Below are positions 37,628 to 47,220 of a stretch of 64,000 bases of DNA, piece after piece; the stretch's first letter is position 1, and every line of letters begins with the position of its first letter. The stretch covers positions 496,001 to 560,000 of the forward strand of contig BMVA01000001.1 in the NCBI GenBank assembly GCA_014650475.1, given 5' to 3'. The position numbers and the translations under genes were made by a program. This DNA comes from Streptomyces albogriseolus. GTDB taxonomy: Bacteria > Actinomycetota > Actinomycetes > Streptomycetales > Streptomycetaceae. The notes under the pieces were generated by a model that was given only the letters and a program-made list of their open reading frames with translations, did not search any database and was not told the origin of the DNA.

Positions 37628-38398
37628 TCATGAACCGGTGCGTTCCCAGCCACGGTGCGGGGCCCGGGCGCCGAGCCGGACGTCACGGCTGCGGTAGACG
37701 ATGTAGGGGCGGGTCAGGTAGCCCAGCGGTGCGGTGAGCATGTGGACGAGCCGGGTGAACGGCCAGGCCGCGAACAGCAGCAGGGCGCTGAGGGCGTGCA
37801 GCTGGAACAGTACGGGGGCGCCGGACATCAGGGCCGGGTCGGGCTGGAAGTAGAAGATGGACCGGAACCAGGGGGAGATGGTCTCGCGGTAGTCGTACCC
37901 TCCGCCGACGACGTTCGCGGCCACGGTCGCGGCCAGGCCCAGCACGATGGTCACCGTCAGGGAGACGTACATGGCCTTGTCGTTGCGGGTGGTGGCGGAG
38001 AAGACCGGGCCGACGGTCCGTCGGCGGTAGACCAGGATGGCCAGCCCGCCGACCGTGGCGACGCCCGCGATCGTGCCGAGGACGACCGCGCCGACGTGGT
38101 ACGTGTGTTCACTGATCCCGGCCGCTTCGGTCCAGCTCTTGGGGATGACCAGGCCGCCGATGTGGCCGAGGAGCACGACGAGGATGCCGAAGTGGAACAG
38201 CGGGCTGCCGATGCGCAGCAGGCGCCGTTCGTACAGCTGCGAGGAGCGGGTGGTCCAGCCGAACTTGTCGTAGCGGTAGCGCCAGATGTGACCGAGGACG
38301 AAGATCGCGAGGGAGACGTAGGGCAGGACGACCCACAGCAGGGTGCCGCCGGCGCCTGCCTCCGCCGCCAGGGTGAGGGGCTGCGCGGACGCGGTCAT
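37628..38398 (-). CDS. narI: Nitrate reductase gamma subunit (cytochrome b), copy 1
   Basis: 256 residues with five membrane helices. NarI takes electrons from menaquinol and passes them through two b haems to NarH. Candidate haem ligands are His in VLGHIWRYRYDKFGW, HFGILVVLLGHIGG, FQLHALSALLLF and FTRLVHMLT. It overlaps narJ by four bases and ends the nar operon. Confidence 0.95.
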   Translation of the reverse strand: MTASAQPLTLAAEAGAGGTLLWVVLPYVSLAIFVLGHIWRYRYDKFGWTTRSSQLYERRLLRIGSPLFHFGILVVLLGHIGGLVIPKSWTEAAGISEHTYHVGAVVLGTIAGVATVGGLAILVYRRRTVGPVFSATTRNDKAMYVSLTVTIVLGLAATVAANVVGGGYDYRETISPWFRSIFYFQPDPALMSGAPVLFQLHALSALLLFAAWPFTRLVHMLTAPLGYLTRPYIVYRSRDVRLGARAPHRGWERTGS

Positions 38399-39066
38399 CG
38401 GGGGCCTCCTACGACGGGGTCGGGCAGGAACACGGGGGCCGCGTACGGGTCGAGACCGACCTGTTCCTCGGGCGGGCCTTCGGCGGCGAGCCGGAGGACG
38501 GCTTCGCGTTCGTCGCCGGCGAGGGCCGGCAGGGTGGCGGAGACGGAGTCCAGGAGGTGGCCCCAGGGCGAGCCGTCGTCGTTCAGGGCCAGACGCAGCA
38601 GCTCCAGTCCGGCCCGGTGTTCGGACAGCAGACCGATTCCCGCGGCCGGGTCGGTGGCGGCGAACTCGAGGACGACGGCCAGGTGGTCGGGCAGTTCGTC
38701 GTCGGCCAGACGCCAGCCGGCCGCGGCGTAGGCCTGCTTGAGCCGCAGCAGGCCGATGCCGCGCTTTCTGGTGTCGCCGTGGGCGTAGTAGGTCAGGTAG
38801 AGGCAGCAGCGTTTGCGGTGGTCGAAGGTGGCCACGTAGGCGGCCGCCAGATCGGTGAGGGCGGTCCGCTCGGCGTGCGCGGTGAAGCGGAGCAGGGGGC
38901 GGGCGACCGGTTCCGGCAGCGTGGCGGCGACCCGGGCGGCCAGCGCCAGACGCTGCTCGAACTGCTCGTCGGGGTAGGCGAGCAGCAGCGACTGGGCCTG
39001 CCAGGCGGGAGAGTGCCAGGGCTCGGTGCGAGCGGTTCGAGCGGTGCGTGAGAACGTCCGTTTCAT
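38395..39066 (-). CDS. narJ: Nitrate reductase assembly chaperone, copy 1
   Basis: 223 residues, a TorD/NarJ-family chaperone that helps insert the Mo cofactor and attach NarGH to NarI. The family core is FDHRKRCCLYLTYYAHGDTRKRG and DELPDHLAVVLEF. The ATG overlaps the narH stop (ATGA). Confidence 0.94.
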   Translation of the reverse strand: MKRTFSRTARTARTEPWHSPAWQAQSLLLAYPDEQFEQRLALAARVAATLPEPVARPLLRFTAHAERTALTDLAAAYVATFDHRKRCCLYLTYYAHGDTRKRGIGLLRLKQAYAAAGWRLADDELPDHLAVVLEFAATDPAAGIGLLSEHRAGLELLRLALNDDGSPWGHLLDSVSATLPALAGDEREAVLRLAAEGPPEEQVGLDPYAAPVFLPDPVVGGPR

Positions 39067-40769
39067 GGCTTCGGTTCGACCTCCCCGCCGCTGTCCGCGT
39101 CGCCGCCGTCGTCTGAGCCGGGAGGTGGCTCCGGGAACAGGCCGGGTGGCGAGCCCTTGCCGTCCCAGTTGAGGAGGTTGACGCGGGTGGCCTTGGCCGT
39201 GGGCGCGGCCGGGGTGTCGGAGGTCTGCCGGTCGCGCAGGGCGTGGAAGTTCTCCACGGCGATCGGAGCGGCCCCGCCGGAGGTTTCGCCGAAGGGGCCG
39301 GAGCCGCCCATGCCGGGGCCGCCCTCGTAGTCGAGGCTGCACTCGGTGGCCAGCTCTTCCAGACTGTGGGCCTGTTCGGCGTGGGCGGGCGGGATGACGT
39401 ACCGCTCGTCGTACTTGGCGAGGGCGAGCAGCCGGTACATGTCGTACATCTGCTCCTCTCCCATGCCGACGGACGCGGGGATGGCGGCGTCCGGCTCGCG
39501 GCCGAGGTTGATGTCGCGCATGTAGGCGCGCATGGCGGCGAGGCGGCGCAGCACCGCGTCCACGGGTGCCGGGTCGCCGGCGGTGAAGAGCTGGGCGAGG
39601 TAGTCGACGGGGATGCGCAGGGCGTCGACGGCGGCGAAGAGGGTGCGGTGGTCCTCGGCGTCGTGGCCGGTGTCGCGGACGGCGTCGACGACCGGGGAGA
39701 GCGGCGGGATGTACCAGACCATGGGCAGGGTGCGGTACTCCGGGTGCAGCGGCAGCGCCACCTTGTACGTGTTGATCAGCGCGTGGACCGGGGAGCGCTG
39801 GGCGGCCTCGATCCAGTCCCGCGGGATGTCCGCACGCTCCGCCGCGGCGATCACCTCGGGGTCGTGCGGGTCGAGGAAGACCTGCCGCTGGGCCTCGTAG
39901 AGGCCGGTGTCGTCGGGGGTGGAGGCGGCTTCCAGCACCCTGTCGGCGTCGTAGAGGACGAGGCCGATGTAGCGCAGCCGGCCGACGCAGGTCTCGGAGC
40001 AGACGGTGGGCAGTCCGACCTCGACGCGCGGGAAGCAGAAGGTGCACTTCTCGGCCTTGCCGGTGCGGTGGTTGAAGTACACCTTCTTGTACGGGCATCC
40101 GGTCACGCACATCCGCCAGCCCCGGCAGCGGTCCTGGTCGACCAGGACGATGCCGTCCTCCTCCCGCTTGTAGATCGCGCCGGAGGGGCAGGAGGCCGCG
40201 CAGGACGGGTTGAGGCAGTGCTCGCAGATGCGCGGCAGGTAGAACATGAAGGTCTGCTCGAACTCGAACTTGATCTTCTCGGAGACCTCGTTCAGCAGGA
40301 CGTCCTTCTCGCTGGTCGCGGCCGATCCGCCGAGGTCGTCGTCCCAGTTGGCCGACCAGGAGATCTTCATGTCCTTGCCGGTGATCAGGGACTTGGGGCG
40401 GGCGACCGGGGTGTGTTCCTGCAGCGGGGCGTTGGTGAGGGTCTCGTAGTCGTACGTCCAGGGCTCGTAGTAGTCGTCGAGCGACGGCAGGACGGGGTTG
40501 GAGAAGATGGTGATCAGCTTCTTGAACCGGCCGCCCGCCTTCAGCGTGAGGCGGCCCTTCTTGTTGAGTTCCCAGCCGCCCTTCCAGGTGTCCTGGTCCT
40601 CGTAGCGGCGGGGGTAGCCCTGTCCGGGGCGGGTCTCGACGTTGTTGAACCACACGTACTCGACGCCGGTGCGGTTGGTCCACGCCTGTTTGCAGGTGAC
40701 CGAGCAGGTGTGGCAGCCGATGCACTTGTCGAGGTTCATCACCATCGCCATCTGGGCCATCACGCGCAT
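39063..40769 (-). CDS. narH: Nitrate reductase beta subunit (Fe-S), copy 1
   Basis: 568 residues, about 60 more than copy 2, the excess being a Gly/Pro/Asp/Glu-rich C-terminal tail. The four Fe-S cluster segments are CIGCHTCSVTCKQAW, CEHCLNPSCAASCPSGA, CRGWRMCVTGCPYKK (Trp marks the [3Fe-4S] site) and CTFCFPR with CSETCVGR. Cytoplasmic face of the membrane. The ATG follows the narG stop by one base. Confidence 0.96.
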   Translation of the reverse strand: MRVMAQMAMVMNLDKCIGCHTCSVTCKQAWTNRTGVEYVWFNNVETRPGQGYPRRYEDQDTWKGGWELNKKGRLTLKAGGRFKKLITIFSNPVLPSLDDYYEPWTYDYETLTNAPLQEHTPVARPKSLITGKDMKISWSANWDDDLGGSAATSEKDVLLNEVSEKIKFEFEQTFMFYLPRICEHCLNPSCAASCPSGAIYKREEDGIVLVDQDRCRGWRMCVTGCPYKKVYFNHRTGKAEKCTFCFPRVEVGLPTVCSETCVGRLRYIGLVLYDADRVLEAASTPDDTGLYEAQRQVFLDPHDPEVIAAAERADIPRDWIEAAQRSPVHALINTYKVALPLHPEYRTLPMVWYIPPLSPVVDAVRDTGHDAEDHRTLFAAVDALRIPVDYLAQLFTAGDPAPVDAVLRRLAAMRAYMRDINLGREPDAAIPASVGMGEEQMYDMYRLLALAKYDERYVIPPAHAEQAHSLEELATECSLDYEGGPGMGGSGPFGETSGGAAPIAVENFHALRDRQTSDTPAAPTAKATRVNLLNWDGKGSPPGLFPEPPPGSDDGGDADSGGEVEPKP

Positions 40770-40770
40770 G

Positions 40771-43700
40771 TCAGTACTCCACCTCCTGGTCGGCGCGGCG
40801 GCGGATGACCGTGACCTCGTCGCGCTGGTTTCCGGTCGGGCCGAGGTAGTTGAAGGCGTAGGAGAGCTGGGCGTAGCCGCCGATGAGGTGGCTGGGTTTG
40901 ATCAGCAGGCGGGTGAGGGAGTTGTGGATGCCGCCGCGCCGGCCGGTGGTCTCGGTGCGGGGGACGTCGATGAGGCGGTCCTGGGCGTGGTGCATGTAGA
41001 CGGTGCCCTCGGGCATGCGGTGCGAGACGACCGCGCGGGCGGCGACGACGCCGTTGCGGTTGACGGCCTCGATCCAGTCGTTGTCCCGCACGCCGATCTT
41101 CGCCGCGTCCCGCGTGCTCATCCAGATGGACGGGCCGCCCCGGGACAGGGACAGCATGAACAGGTTGTCCTGGTACTCGGAGTGGATGGACCACTTGTTG
41201 TGCGGGGTCAGGTAGCGAACTGTCACGCCCAGTTCGCCCGTGTCCCCGACGCGGGGCTCGTCGAACAGAGCGTGCATGTTCAATGGCGGCCGGTAGACGG
41301 GCAGTTGCTCACCGAGGGCCGTCATCCAGTCGTGGTCGAGATAGAAGTGCTGGCGGCCGGTGAGGGTGTGCCAGGGCTTGAGCCGCTCGACGTTGACGGT
41401 GAACGGGGAGTAGCGGCGGCCACCGGTCTCCGAACCGGACCACTCCGGTGAGGTGATGACGGGTACCGGGGCGGCCTGGGTGTCGGCGAAGGTGATCTGT
41501 TTGCCCTCGTGCTCGGCTGCCAGGTCCGCCAGCCGGGTTCCGGTGCGGGCTTCGAGGGTGTGGAAGCCCTGGGTGGCCAGATGTCCGTTGGTGGTGCCGG
41601 ACAGGGCGAGGATCGCCTCACAGGCATGCACGTCGCGGGCGATGGAGGGCCGCCCGTCGGCCGCGCCGCCGCGCACGGTGCCGTTCTTGTGCCGCAGGTA
41701 CTCCAGTTCGCGGTCGACCTTGAAGGTGACGCCCTTGGTGGTCGCGCCCAGGCTGTCCAGCAGCGGGCCGAGGGCGCCCATCTTGTCGGCGACGGCCGCG
41801 TAGTCGCGTTCCACCGTCACGAGCTTCGGCATGGTGCGTCCGGGGACCGGCTCGCACTCCCCCGCCTTCCAGTCGCGTACGCGGCCGTGCGGGGTGGCCA
41901 TCTCGTCGGGGGTGTCGTGCTGCAGCGCGGCGGCGACCACGTCCTTGCGGACGCCCAGGTGTTCGGCGGCCTGACGGCTGAACTCCTTGGCGATGGTGTG
42001 GAAGGCGTCCCAGTCGGTGCGGGTCTGCCACGGTGGGGCGATCGCCGGATTGAAGGCGTGCACGAAGGGGTGCATGTCCGTGCTGGACAGGTCGTGCTTC
42101 TCGTACCAGGTCGCGGCGGGCAGGACGACGTCGGAGAAGACGGTCGTGCTGGTCATCCGGAAGTCCAGGGTGAGCAGCAGGTCGAGCTTGCCCTCGGGGG
42201 CCTCGTCCCGCCACACGACGTCCCGGGGACGGGCGTCCGGCGGCGCCTCGGCCGCCCGGACCGAATGGTCGGTGCCGAGCAGGTGTCTGAGGAAGTACTC
42301 GTTGCCCTTGGCCGACGAACCCAGCAGGTTGGCACGCCAGATGGTCAGCACCCGGGGGAAGTTCTCCGGCGCGTCCGGGTCCTCACCCGCGAACCGCAGC
42401 CGTCCGGCCTTCAGTTCGCCGACGATGTGCTCGGCGACCGGACGGCCCGTGGCATCGGCCTCGTCGGCGAGATCCAGCGGGTTGCGGTCGAAGGTCGGGT
42501 AGGACGGCATCCAGCCCATCCGCGCGGACTGCGCGATGACGTCCGCGGTGGACTTCCCCGCGAACGGGCCGCCCGCGCCGGCCGCCGCGAGGGTGTCCGC
42601 GGAGAACGGGTCGTAGCGGAACTGGTCGCTGTGCAGGTACCAATAGGCGGTCTGGATCATCTGCCGGGCGGGCCGGTTCCAGTCGGAGGCCGTGGCGATC
42701 GCCGAGTAGCCGGTGATCGGGCGGACCTTCTCCTGGCCGACGTAGTGGGCCCAGCCGCCGCCGTTGACGCCCTGGCAGCCGGTCAGGGTGGTCAGGGTCA
42801 GGAAGGCACGGTAGATGGTGTCGGAGTGGAACCAGTGGTTCGTCCCCGCCCCCATGATGATCATCGAACGTCCGCCGGACTCCTCCGCGTTGGCCGCGAA
42901 CTCCCGCGCGATCCTGGTCGCCTTCTCCGCGGCGACCCCGGTGATCGCCGCCTGCCAGGCAGGGGTGTACGGCGCGTCCGCGTCCTCGTACGACGCCGGC
43001 CACTCCCCCGGCAGCCCTTCGCGGCCCACCCCGTACTGGGCCAGCAGCAGGTCGTACACCGTGGTCACCAGCCGCCCGCCGACGCGGCGCACGGGAACCC
43101 CGCGCCGCAGCCGCCCGGCGCTGCCGTCGGGAACGTCGAAACGGGGCAGTTCGACGACGGCCGGTGCCTCGTCGGCGCCTTCGGCCGACAGAAGAGGGTC
43201 GACGGCGCCGAGATCCAGGTTCCACTTCCCGGCGCCGCCCTCGCCGTAGCGGTCGCCGAGCGTGCCGTTCGGCACCACCGGCTGCCCGGTGGCCGCGTCC
43301 AGCAGCACGGTGCGGAACTCCGCGTTCTCGGCCGTCGCGTGCTCGCCGCCCAGGTCGGCGGCGGTGAGGAACTTGCCCGCACGGTAGGTGCCCGGCGTGT
43401 CGTCCCTCTCGTCGAGGGCCACCAGGAACGGCAGGTCGGTGTACTTCTTGACGTAGTCGGTGAAGTACGGCGTGACCCGGTCGACGAAGAACTCCTTGAG
43501 AATCACGTGGCCCATGGCCATGGCGAGGGCCCCGTCGGTGCCGGGCTGCGCGGCGAGCCACTCGTCGGCGAACTTCACGTTGTCGGCGTAGTCGGGCGAC
43601 ACGGCGACGACCTTCTGGCCGCGGTAGCGGGCCTCCGCCATCCAGTGCGCGTCCGGGGTCCGGGTCACCGGCAGGTTCGAGCCCCACATGATCAGATACC

Positions 43701-44496
43701 CGGCGTCCCACCAGTCCCCGGACTCCGGTACGTCGGTCTGGTCGCCGAAGACCTGCGGGGAGGCGACCGGCAGGTCCGCGTACCAGTCGTAGAACGACAG
43801 CATCGCTCCGCCGAGCAGGGAGTAGAAGCGCGCCCCGGCGGCGTGCGAGACCATCGACATCGCCGGGATGGGGGAGAACCCGGCCAGCCGGTCCGGCCCG
43901 TACTCCTTGATCGTGTGCACATGCGCGGCGGCGATCATCTCGACCGCCTCGTCCCAGCTCGCCCGTACCAGACCGCCCTTGCCGCGCGCCCGCTTGTAGC
44001 GGCGCGCCTTCGCGGGGTCGGAGACGATGTCCGCCCAGGCCGCCACCGGGTCGCCGAGGTGGGCCTTGGCCTCGCGGTACATCTGCAGCAGCACGCCCCG
44101 CACATACGGGTAGCGCACCCGGGTCGGCGAGTACGTGTACCAGGAGAAGGCCGCCCCGCGCGGGCAGCCCCGGGGCTCGTACTCGGGGCGGTCCGGGCCG
44201 ACCGAGGGGTAGTCGGTCTGCTGGGCCTCCCAAGTGATGATGCCGTCCTTGACGTACACCTTCCAGGAGCAGGAGCCGGTGCAGTTCACGCCGTGGGTCG
44301 AGCGCACCACCTTGTCGTGCGACCAGCGGTCCCGGTAGAACTCGTCCGCCTGCCGGCCGCCCTTGCGGTGCAGGGTGCGCAGGTCGTCGGAGACCTCCGC
44401 CCGTCGGCTGAAGAACCGGCGTGAGCGCACCAGCGCCTCCGCCAGATCGCTGTCCATACCCGTCCGCGTCTGTTCCGGGCTGGTCTCCGCGCTCAC
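40771..44496 (-). CDS. narG: Respiratory nitrate reductase alpha subunit (Mo), copy 1
   Basis: 1241 residues from the GTG at 44496 (GGAG seven bases before); a longer in-frame extension to 44589 lacks a ribosome-binding site. It reduces nitrate to nitrite with electrons from NarHI. The N-terminal [4Fe-4S] ligands are THGVNCTGSCSW (His, Cys, Cys) and EPRGCPRG (Cys), and the Mo-coordinating Asp lies in SFYDWYADLPVASPQ. The C-terminus GGIHNSLTRLL is typical. No exact DevR-like site was found in the 150 bases upstream, unlike copy 2, so the two operons may be controlled differently. Confidence 0.96.
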   Translation of the reverse strand: MSAETSPEQTRTGMDSDLAEALVRSRRFFSRRAEVSDDLRTLHRKGGRQADEFYRDRWSHDKVVRSTHGVNCTGSCSWKVYVKDGIITWEAQQTDYPSVGPDRPEYEPRGCPRGAAFSWYTYSPTRVRYPYVRGVLLQMYREAKAHLGDPVAAWADIVSDPAKARRYKRARGKGGLVRASWDEAVEMIAAAHVHTIKEYGPDRLAGFSPIPAMSMVSHAAGARFYSLLGGAMLSFYDWYADLPVASPQVFGDQTDVPESGDWWDAGYLIMWGSNLPVTRTPDAHWMAEARYRGQKVVAVSPDYADNVKFADEWLAAQPGTDGALAMAMGHVILKEFFVDRVTPYFTDYVKKYTDLPFLVALDERDDTPGTYRAGKFLTAADLGGEHATAENAEFRTVLLDAATGQPVVPNGTLGDRYGEGGAGKWNLDLGAVDPLLSAEGADEAPAVVELPRFDVPDGSAGRLRRGVPVRRVGGRLVTTVYDLLLAQYGVGREGLPGEWPASYEDADAPYTPAWQAAITGVAAEKATRIAREFAANAEESGGRSMIIMGAGTNHWFHSDTIYRAFLTLTTLTGCQGVNGGGWAHYVGQEKVRPITGYSAIATASDWNRPARQMIQTAYWYLHSDQFRYDPFSADTLAAAGAGGPFAGKSTADVIAQSARMGWMPSYPTFDRNPLDLADEADATGRPVAEHIVGELKAGRLRFAGEDPDAPENFPRVLTIWRANLLGSSAKGNEYFLRHLLGTDHSVRAAEAPPDARPRDVVWRDEAPEGKLDLLLTLDFRMTSTTVFSDVVLPAATWYEKHDLSSTDMHPFVHAFNPAIAPPWQTRTDWDAFHTIAKEFSRQAAEHLGVRKDVVAAALQHDTPDEMATPHGRVRDWKAGECEPVPGRTMPKLVTVERDYAAVADKMGALGPLLDSLGATTKGVTFKVDRELEYLRHKNGTVRGGAADGRPSIARDVHACEAILALSGTTNGHLATQGFHTLEARTGTRLADLAAEHEGKQITFADTQAAPVPVITSPEWSGSETGGRRYSPFTVNVERLKPWHTLTGRQHFYLDHDWMTALGEQLPVYRPPLNMHALFDEPRVGDTGELGVTVRYLTPHNKWSIHSEYQDNLFMLSLSRGGPSIWMSTRDAAKIGVRDNDWIEAVNRNGVVAARAVVSHRMPEGTVYMHHAQDRLIDVPRTETTGRRGGIHNSLTRLLIKPSHLIGGYAQLSYAFNYLGPTGNQRDEVTVIRRRADQEVEY

Positions 44497-44646
44497 CGTG
44501 ACACTCCGCCCCGGGCACCCTCGCCCGTTCAAATCGTGATCGGTTACGGCCGATGACGACTCTACGACCGCTGGCCCCCGGAAGGTCAACAGCCACTCCC
44601 GAACACGACGGCACGGGGCTCACGGGCGTTGCTCCCAGAATGGGGG

Positions 44647-45126
44647 TCAGGGGGCGGTCGGCCGGGCCAGGGTGCTGCCCGCCTCAGCGCGTACGGCCTC
44701 GACCGCTTCCCACTCCTCGGTGCTGAGATGGGCGAGCGCCGCCGGGAAGACGCCGTCCTGTTCCTTGAGGATGTGATCGCGCAGCATGGCCATCGCCTCC
44801 ACGAGCCGGTCCGGCCACGTCGGGTCGGAGGGTGTGACGCCGTCGGCGGCCTCGGCCAGCACCGCCTCGATGCGACGGTGCTCGGCCTCCAGGGCGGCGA
44901 TCTGGTCCGGGAAGTCTCCGGCCATCGCGGGGAACAGGCCGTGCTCCTCCACCTGTGTGTGAGGACCGAGCACGGCCGCGATCTCGCGGGCGTGCTGCGC
45001 CGTCCCGGCCACGTCCCCGGCCCGCTGGGCGAGGCGCAGATGGCTGATCAGGCGGACGACCTCGTCGTGCTCGCGGGTCAATTCCTCGATCGACGCCAGC
45101 GACTGACATCCGCAGTACTCACACAC
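44647..45126 (-). CDS. Hemerythrin-domain protein with N-terminal CxxCxC
   Basis: 159 residues from a GTG with AGGGAG upstream. The hemerythrin four-helix bundle supplies di-iron ligands in TREHDEVVRL, HTQVEEHGLFPAM, AEHRRIEAVL and DHILKEQDGVFPA. It begins with the unusual metal-ligand-like MCEYCGCQS. Hemerythrins bind O2 or NO; between narK and narG an NO- or O2-sensing or repair role in nitrate respiration is plausible. It is 78 bases downstream of narK, on the same strand. Confidence 0.88.
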   Translation of the reverse strand: MCEYCGCQSLASIEELTREHDEVVRLISHLRLAQRAGDVAGTAQHAREIAAVLGPHTQVEEHGLFPAMAGDFPDQIAALEAEHRRIEAVLAEAADGVTPSDPTWPDRLVEAMAMLRDHILKEQDGVFPAALAHLSTEEWEAVEAVRAEAGSTLARPTAP

Positions 45127-45203
45127 CGGTCTGCTCCCTGCTTCTCGTTGTTCTCGTGTTCTCGTTGTTCTCCGCGTCCTTCGTTCCTCTTCGTCCGGTC
45201 CGC

Positions 45204-46484
45204 CTACGCGGCGGTGCCGGCGCTGGTGCGGTGCCGGCGGCCGGCGCGCGGCTCGCGCCCGCCGCCCTCGGCCGAGGCGCGCACACCGGTGAGGGTGAAG
45301 GCGAGCGCCGCGGCCGCCACGATCGCCAGCAGGACCAGTCCGGCCGCGTACGTGCCGTACGCGCCGTACAGCGAGCCCATCACCAGCGGCGGCAGGAAGC
45401 CGCCCAGGCCGCCCGCTGCGCCGACCACACCCGTGACGGAGCCGACCTGCTCGGCCGGGGTCCGCAGGGACACCAGGGTGAAGGTCGCCCCGCTGCCCGC
45501 GCCGAGCGCGGCGGCCATGGCCAGGAAGGCGAGGGTGCCCACCGGCGCCAGGGCCGGAGTGAAGGACTGCACGACCGCTCCGGCCACGACCACGGCCAGC
45601 GAGCCGGCCAGCACCCGGACCGGGCCCAGCCGGTCGGACAGCCAGCCGCCCATCGGGCGCATCGCCACCGCGAGGAGGACGAACCCGGCCATCCGGTTCG
45701 CCGCGTCGGCCTGGGTGAGGCCGTAGCCGGTCTTGAGGTAGGTGGGCAGGTAGACGGAGAACGCCACGTAACCGCCGAACGCCACCGCGTAGAGCGCGGA
45801 CGCCTGCCAGGTGATGGGGAGCTTGGTGGTGGCGGCCAGCCGGCGGGCCAGCGGCTCGGTCGGCACGGTGCGGCCGGGCGCGTCGCGCAGCAGAGTTGCG
45901 GCGGCCACGGCGTACACGGCGAGGACCGCGGCGGTGATCAGGAACGCGGTGGACATGCTGTAGGCGTCGACCAGCTTCACGGTGGTCAGGGCGCTGATGG
46001 CGGTGCCGCCCATGCCGGCGCCGAAGACGCCGATGGCGAGTCCCCGCCGCTGGGGCGGGAACCAGGCGTTGACGAGCGGCACGCCGACGGCGAACGCGGT
46101 ACCGCCGATACCGAGGAAGAACCCGCCGATCAGCAGGGCGCCGAGGGAGGAGTGTCCGGCCAGGCCGAGGTAGAGCACCGGCACGACGGTGGCCGCCGAC
46201 ACGATCGGGAACATCACCCGGCCGCCGAACCGGTCGGTCAGCGCGCCGACCGGGATCCGGCCCAGGGAGCCGACCACGACCGGCACCGCCACCAGCAGCG
46301 ACTGCTCGAACGAGGACAGGTCGAGCCCGTCCTTGAACCGGGGGCCGAGGGGGCTGAGCAGCGCCCACGCCCAGAAGTTCACGGCGAAACCAACGGTGGC
46401 CAGTGCCAGCATCAGCCATGCCCGGCCGGACACCGCCCCGTCTGACGGTGAGCTGCCGCTCTTCGACCTCATCGGCTGGACCAT
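45204..46484 (-). CDS. narK: Nitrate/nitrite transporter, MFS NarK type
   Basis: 426 residues with about 12 membrane helices. NarK signatures are FAVNFWAWALLSPLG in the first helix, GRIPVGALTDRFGGR in the loop, and two glycine-rich nitrate-signature helices (FGAGMGGTAIS, GVVGAAGGLGGFLPPL). It imports nitrate and/or exports nitrite. Start chosen at MVQPMRSK with AAGAGG upstream. It is divergent from the PPOX-like gene with DevR-like sites between. Confidence 0.95.
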   Translation of the reverse strand: MVQPMRSKSGSSPSDGAVSGRAWLMLALATVGFAVNFWAWALLSPLGPRFKDGLDLSSFEQSLLVAVPVVVGSLGRIPVGALTDRFGGRVMFPIVSAATVVPVLYLGLAGHSSLGALLIGGFFLGIGGTAFAVGVPLVNAWFPPQRRGLAIGVFGAGMGGTAISALTTVKLVDAYSMSTAFLITAAVLAVYAVAAATLLRDAPGRTVPTEPLARRLAATTKLPITWQASALYAVAFGGYVAFSVYLPTYLKTGYGLTQADAANRMAGFVLLAVAMRPMGGWLSDRLGPVRVLAGSLAVVVAGAVVQSFTPALAPVGTLAFLAMAAALGAGSGATFTLVSLRTPAEQVGSVTGVVGAAGGLGGFLPPLVMGSLYGAYGTYAAGLVLLAIVAAAALAFTLTGVRASAEGGGREPRAGRRHRTSAGTAA

Positions 46485-46606
46485 GTTGTCCGTCCTCTTC
46501 CTCTTCGGGGTTACTGCACCACGGGGACCGCACATGCCCTACAGGCCCCTTGCCTGCGGAACGGCGTCCCGGAACCACTGTCCGCACCGGGAGCCGCCGG
46601 CGGCAT

Positions 46607-46620
46607 GGGCCATCCGTCCC
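46607..46620. promoter_or_regulatory. DevR/OsdR-like palindrome before narK
   Basis: GGGCCATCCGTCCC, exact match, centred about 130 bases before the narK ATG. A minus-strand GACAGT (46577-46582) would be a -10 box placing the site near -43. Confidence 0.5.
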
Positions 46621-46741
46621 TGCCGGCGGACCGACGGCCCCCGGGGCCGGACCCGGACGTCCCGCCACACGGCCCTCCGTACCGTGTTGCCCGCGCGGCT
46701 CCGGCGAAGCAAGGGCTGCGACCGGCCGGCCGCACGCCCCT

Positions 46742-46769
46742 GGGGGTAGGGCCGGTCGGCCCTACCCCC
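46742..46769. promoter_or_regulatory. Extended DevR/OsdR-like palindrome before the PPOX-like gene
   Basis: The exact core GGGCCGGTCGGCCC (46749-46762) sits inside a 28-base palindrome whose outer arms are GGGGGTA and TACCCCC. Its centre is 42.5 bases before the ATG at 46798, so if transcription starts at the ATG the site is at the canonical activator position. This is the strongest site in the window. Confidence 0.6.
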
Positions 46770-46797
46770 GCACGGCGACCGCGGGGACGATGGTCTG

Positions 46798-47220
46798 ATG
46801 TCCCAGAACGACGCCTTTCGCGCAATCGACCGGCAGGACTGCCTGCGCCTGCTCGCCAAGGTGCCGGTCGGCCGCGTGGTCTACACCCGGCACGCGCTGC
46901 CCGCGGTCCTGCCCATCAACTTCTCCCTCGACACGGACTCCTCCGTGCTGCTGAGCACCTCACCGGACTCCGACCTCGTCCGCGCCATCGACGGCGTCGT
47001 GGTCGCCTTCGAAGCGGACGAGTTCGACGCCGCGACCCGGTCCGGCTGGAGCGTCGTCGTCACCGGACGGGCCACCGTCGTGACCGATCCGGCCGAGCAC
47101 GACCGGCTCCGGGAGACCGGGCCCACGTCGTGGATGCCCCAGCGGGAGACGGTGTTCGTCCGGATCGCATCGGAGATGGTCACCGGACGCGAACTCAGGG
47201 GGACACACGGCCCGTTGTGA
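46798..47220 (+). CDS. Pyridoxamine 5'-phosphate oxidase-like flavin/F420 protein
   Basis: 140 residues with the split-barrel fold of the PPOX superfamily (DCLRLLAKVPVGRVVYTRHALPAVLPINF at the start; SGWSVVVTGRATVV near the end). Family members bind FMN, F420 or haem. Several mycobacterial relatives belong to the dormancy regulon. The upstream sequence has only a weak GGGGA before the ATG, and the palindrome spacing suggests a leaderless or near-leaderless transcript. Its last 26 bases overlap the convergent nitroreductase gene. Confidence 0.85.
   Translation: MSQNDAFRAIDRQDCLRLLAKVPVGRVVYTRHALPAVLPINFSLDTDSSVLLSTSPDSDLVRAIDGVVVAFEADEFDAATRSGWSVVVTGRATVVTDPAEHDRLRETGPTSWMPQRETVFVRIASEMVTGRELRGTHGPL

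Larger units (their letters stand above)
46485..46797. other. Divergent control region narK / PPOX-like gene
   Basis: 313 non-coding bases with two exact DevR-like palindromes, one nearer each gene (46607-46620 and 46749-46762). Nothing else was recognised. Confidence 0.6.

Noticed and set aside
38395-40725. 776-codon frame spanning narJ and antiphase narH
   Set aside because: Only the narJ part (38395-39066) is real; the rest is the wrong frame of narH.
44497-44646. DevR-like site before narG copy 1 (CGACCGCTGGCCCC, 44565-44578)
   Set aside because: Two mismatches at key G positions; not better than expected by chance in this GC-rich DNA.
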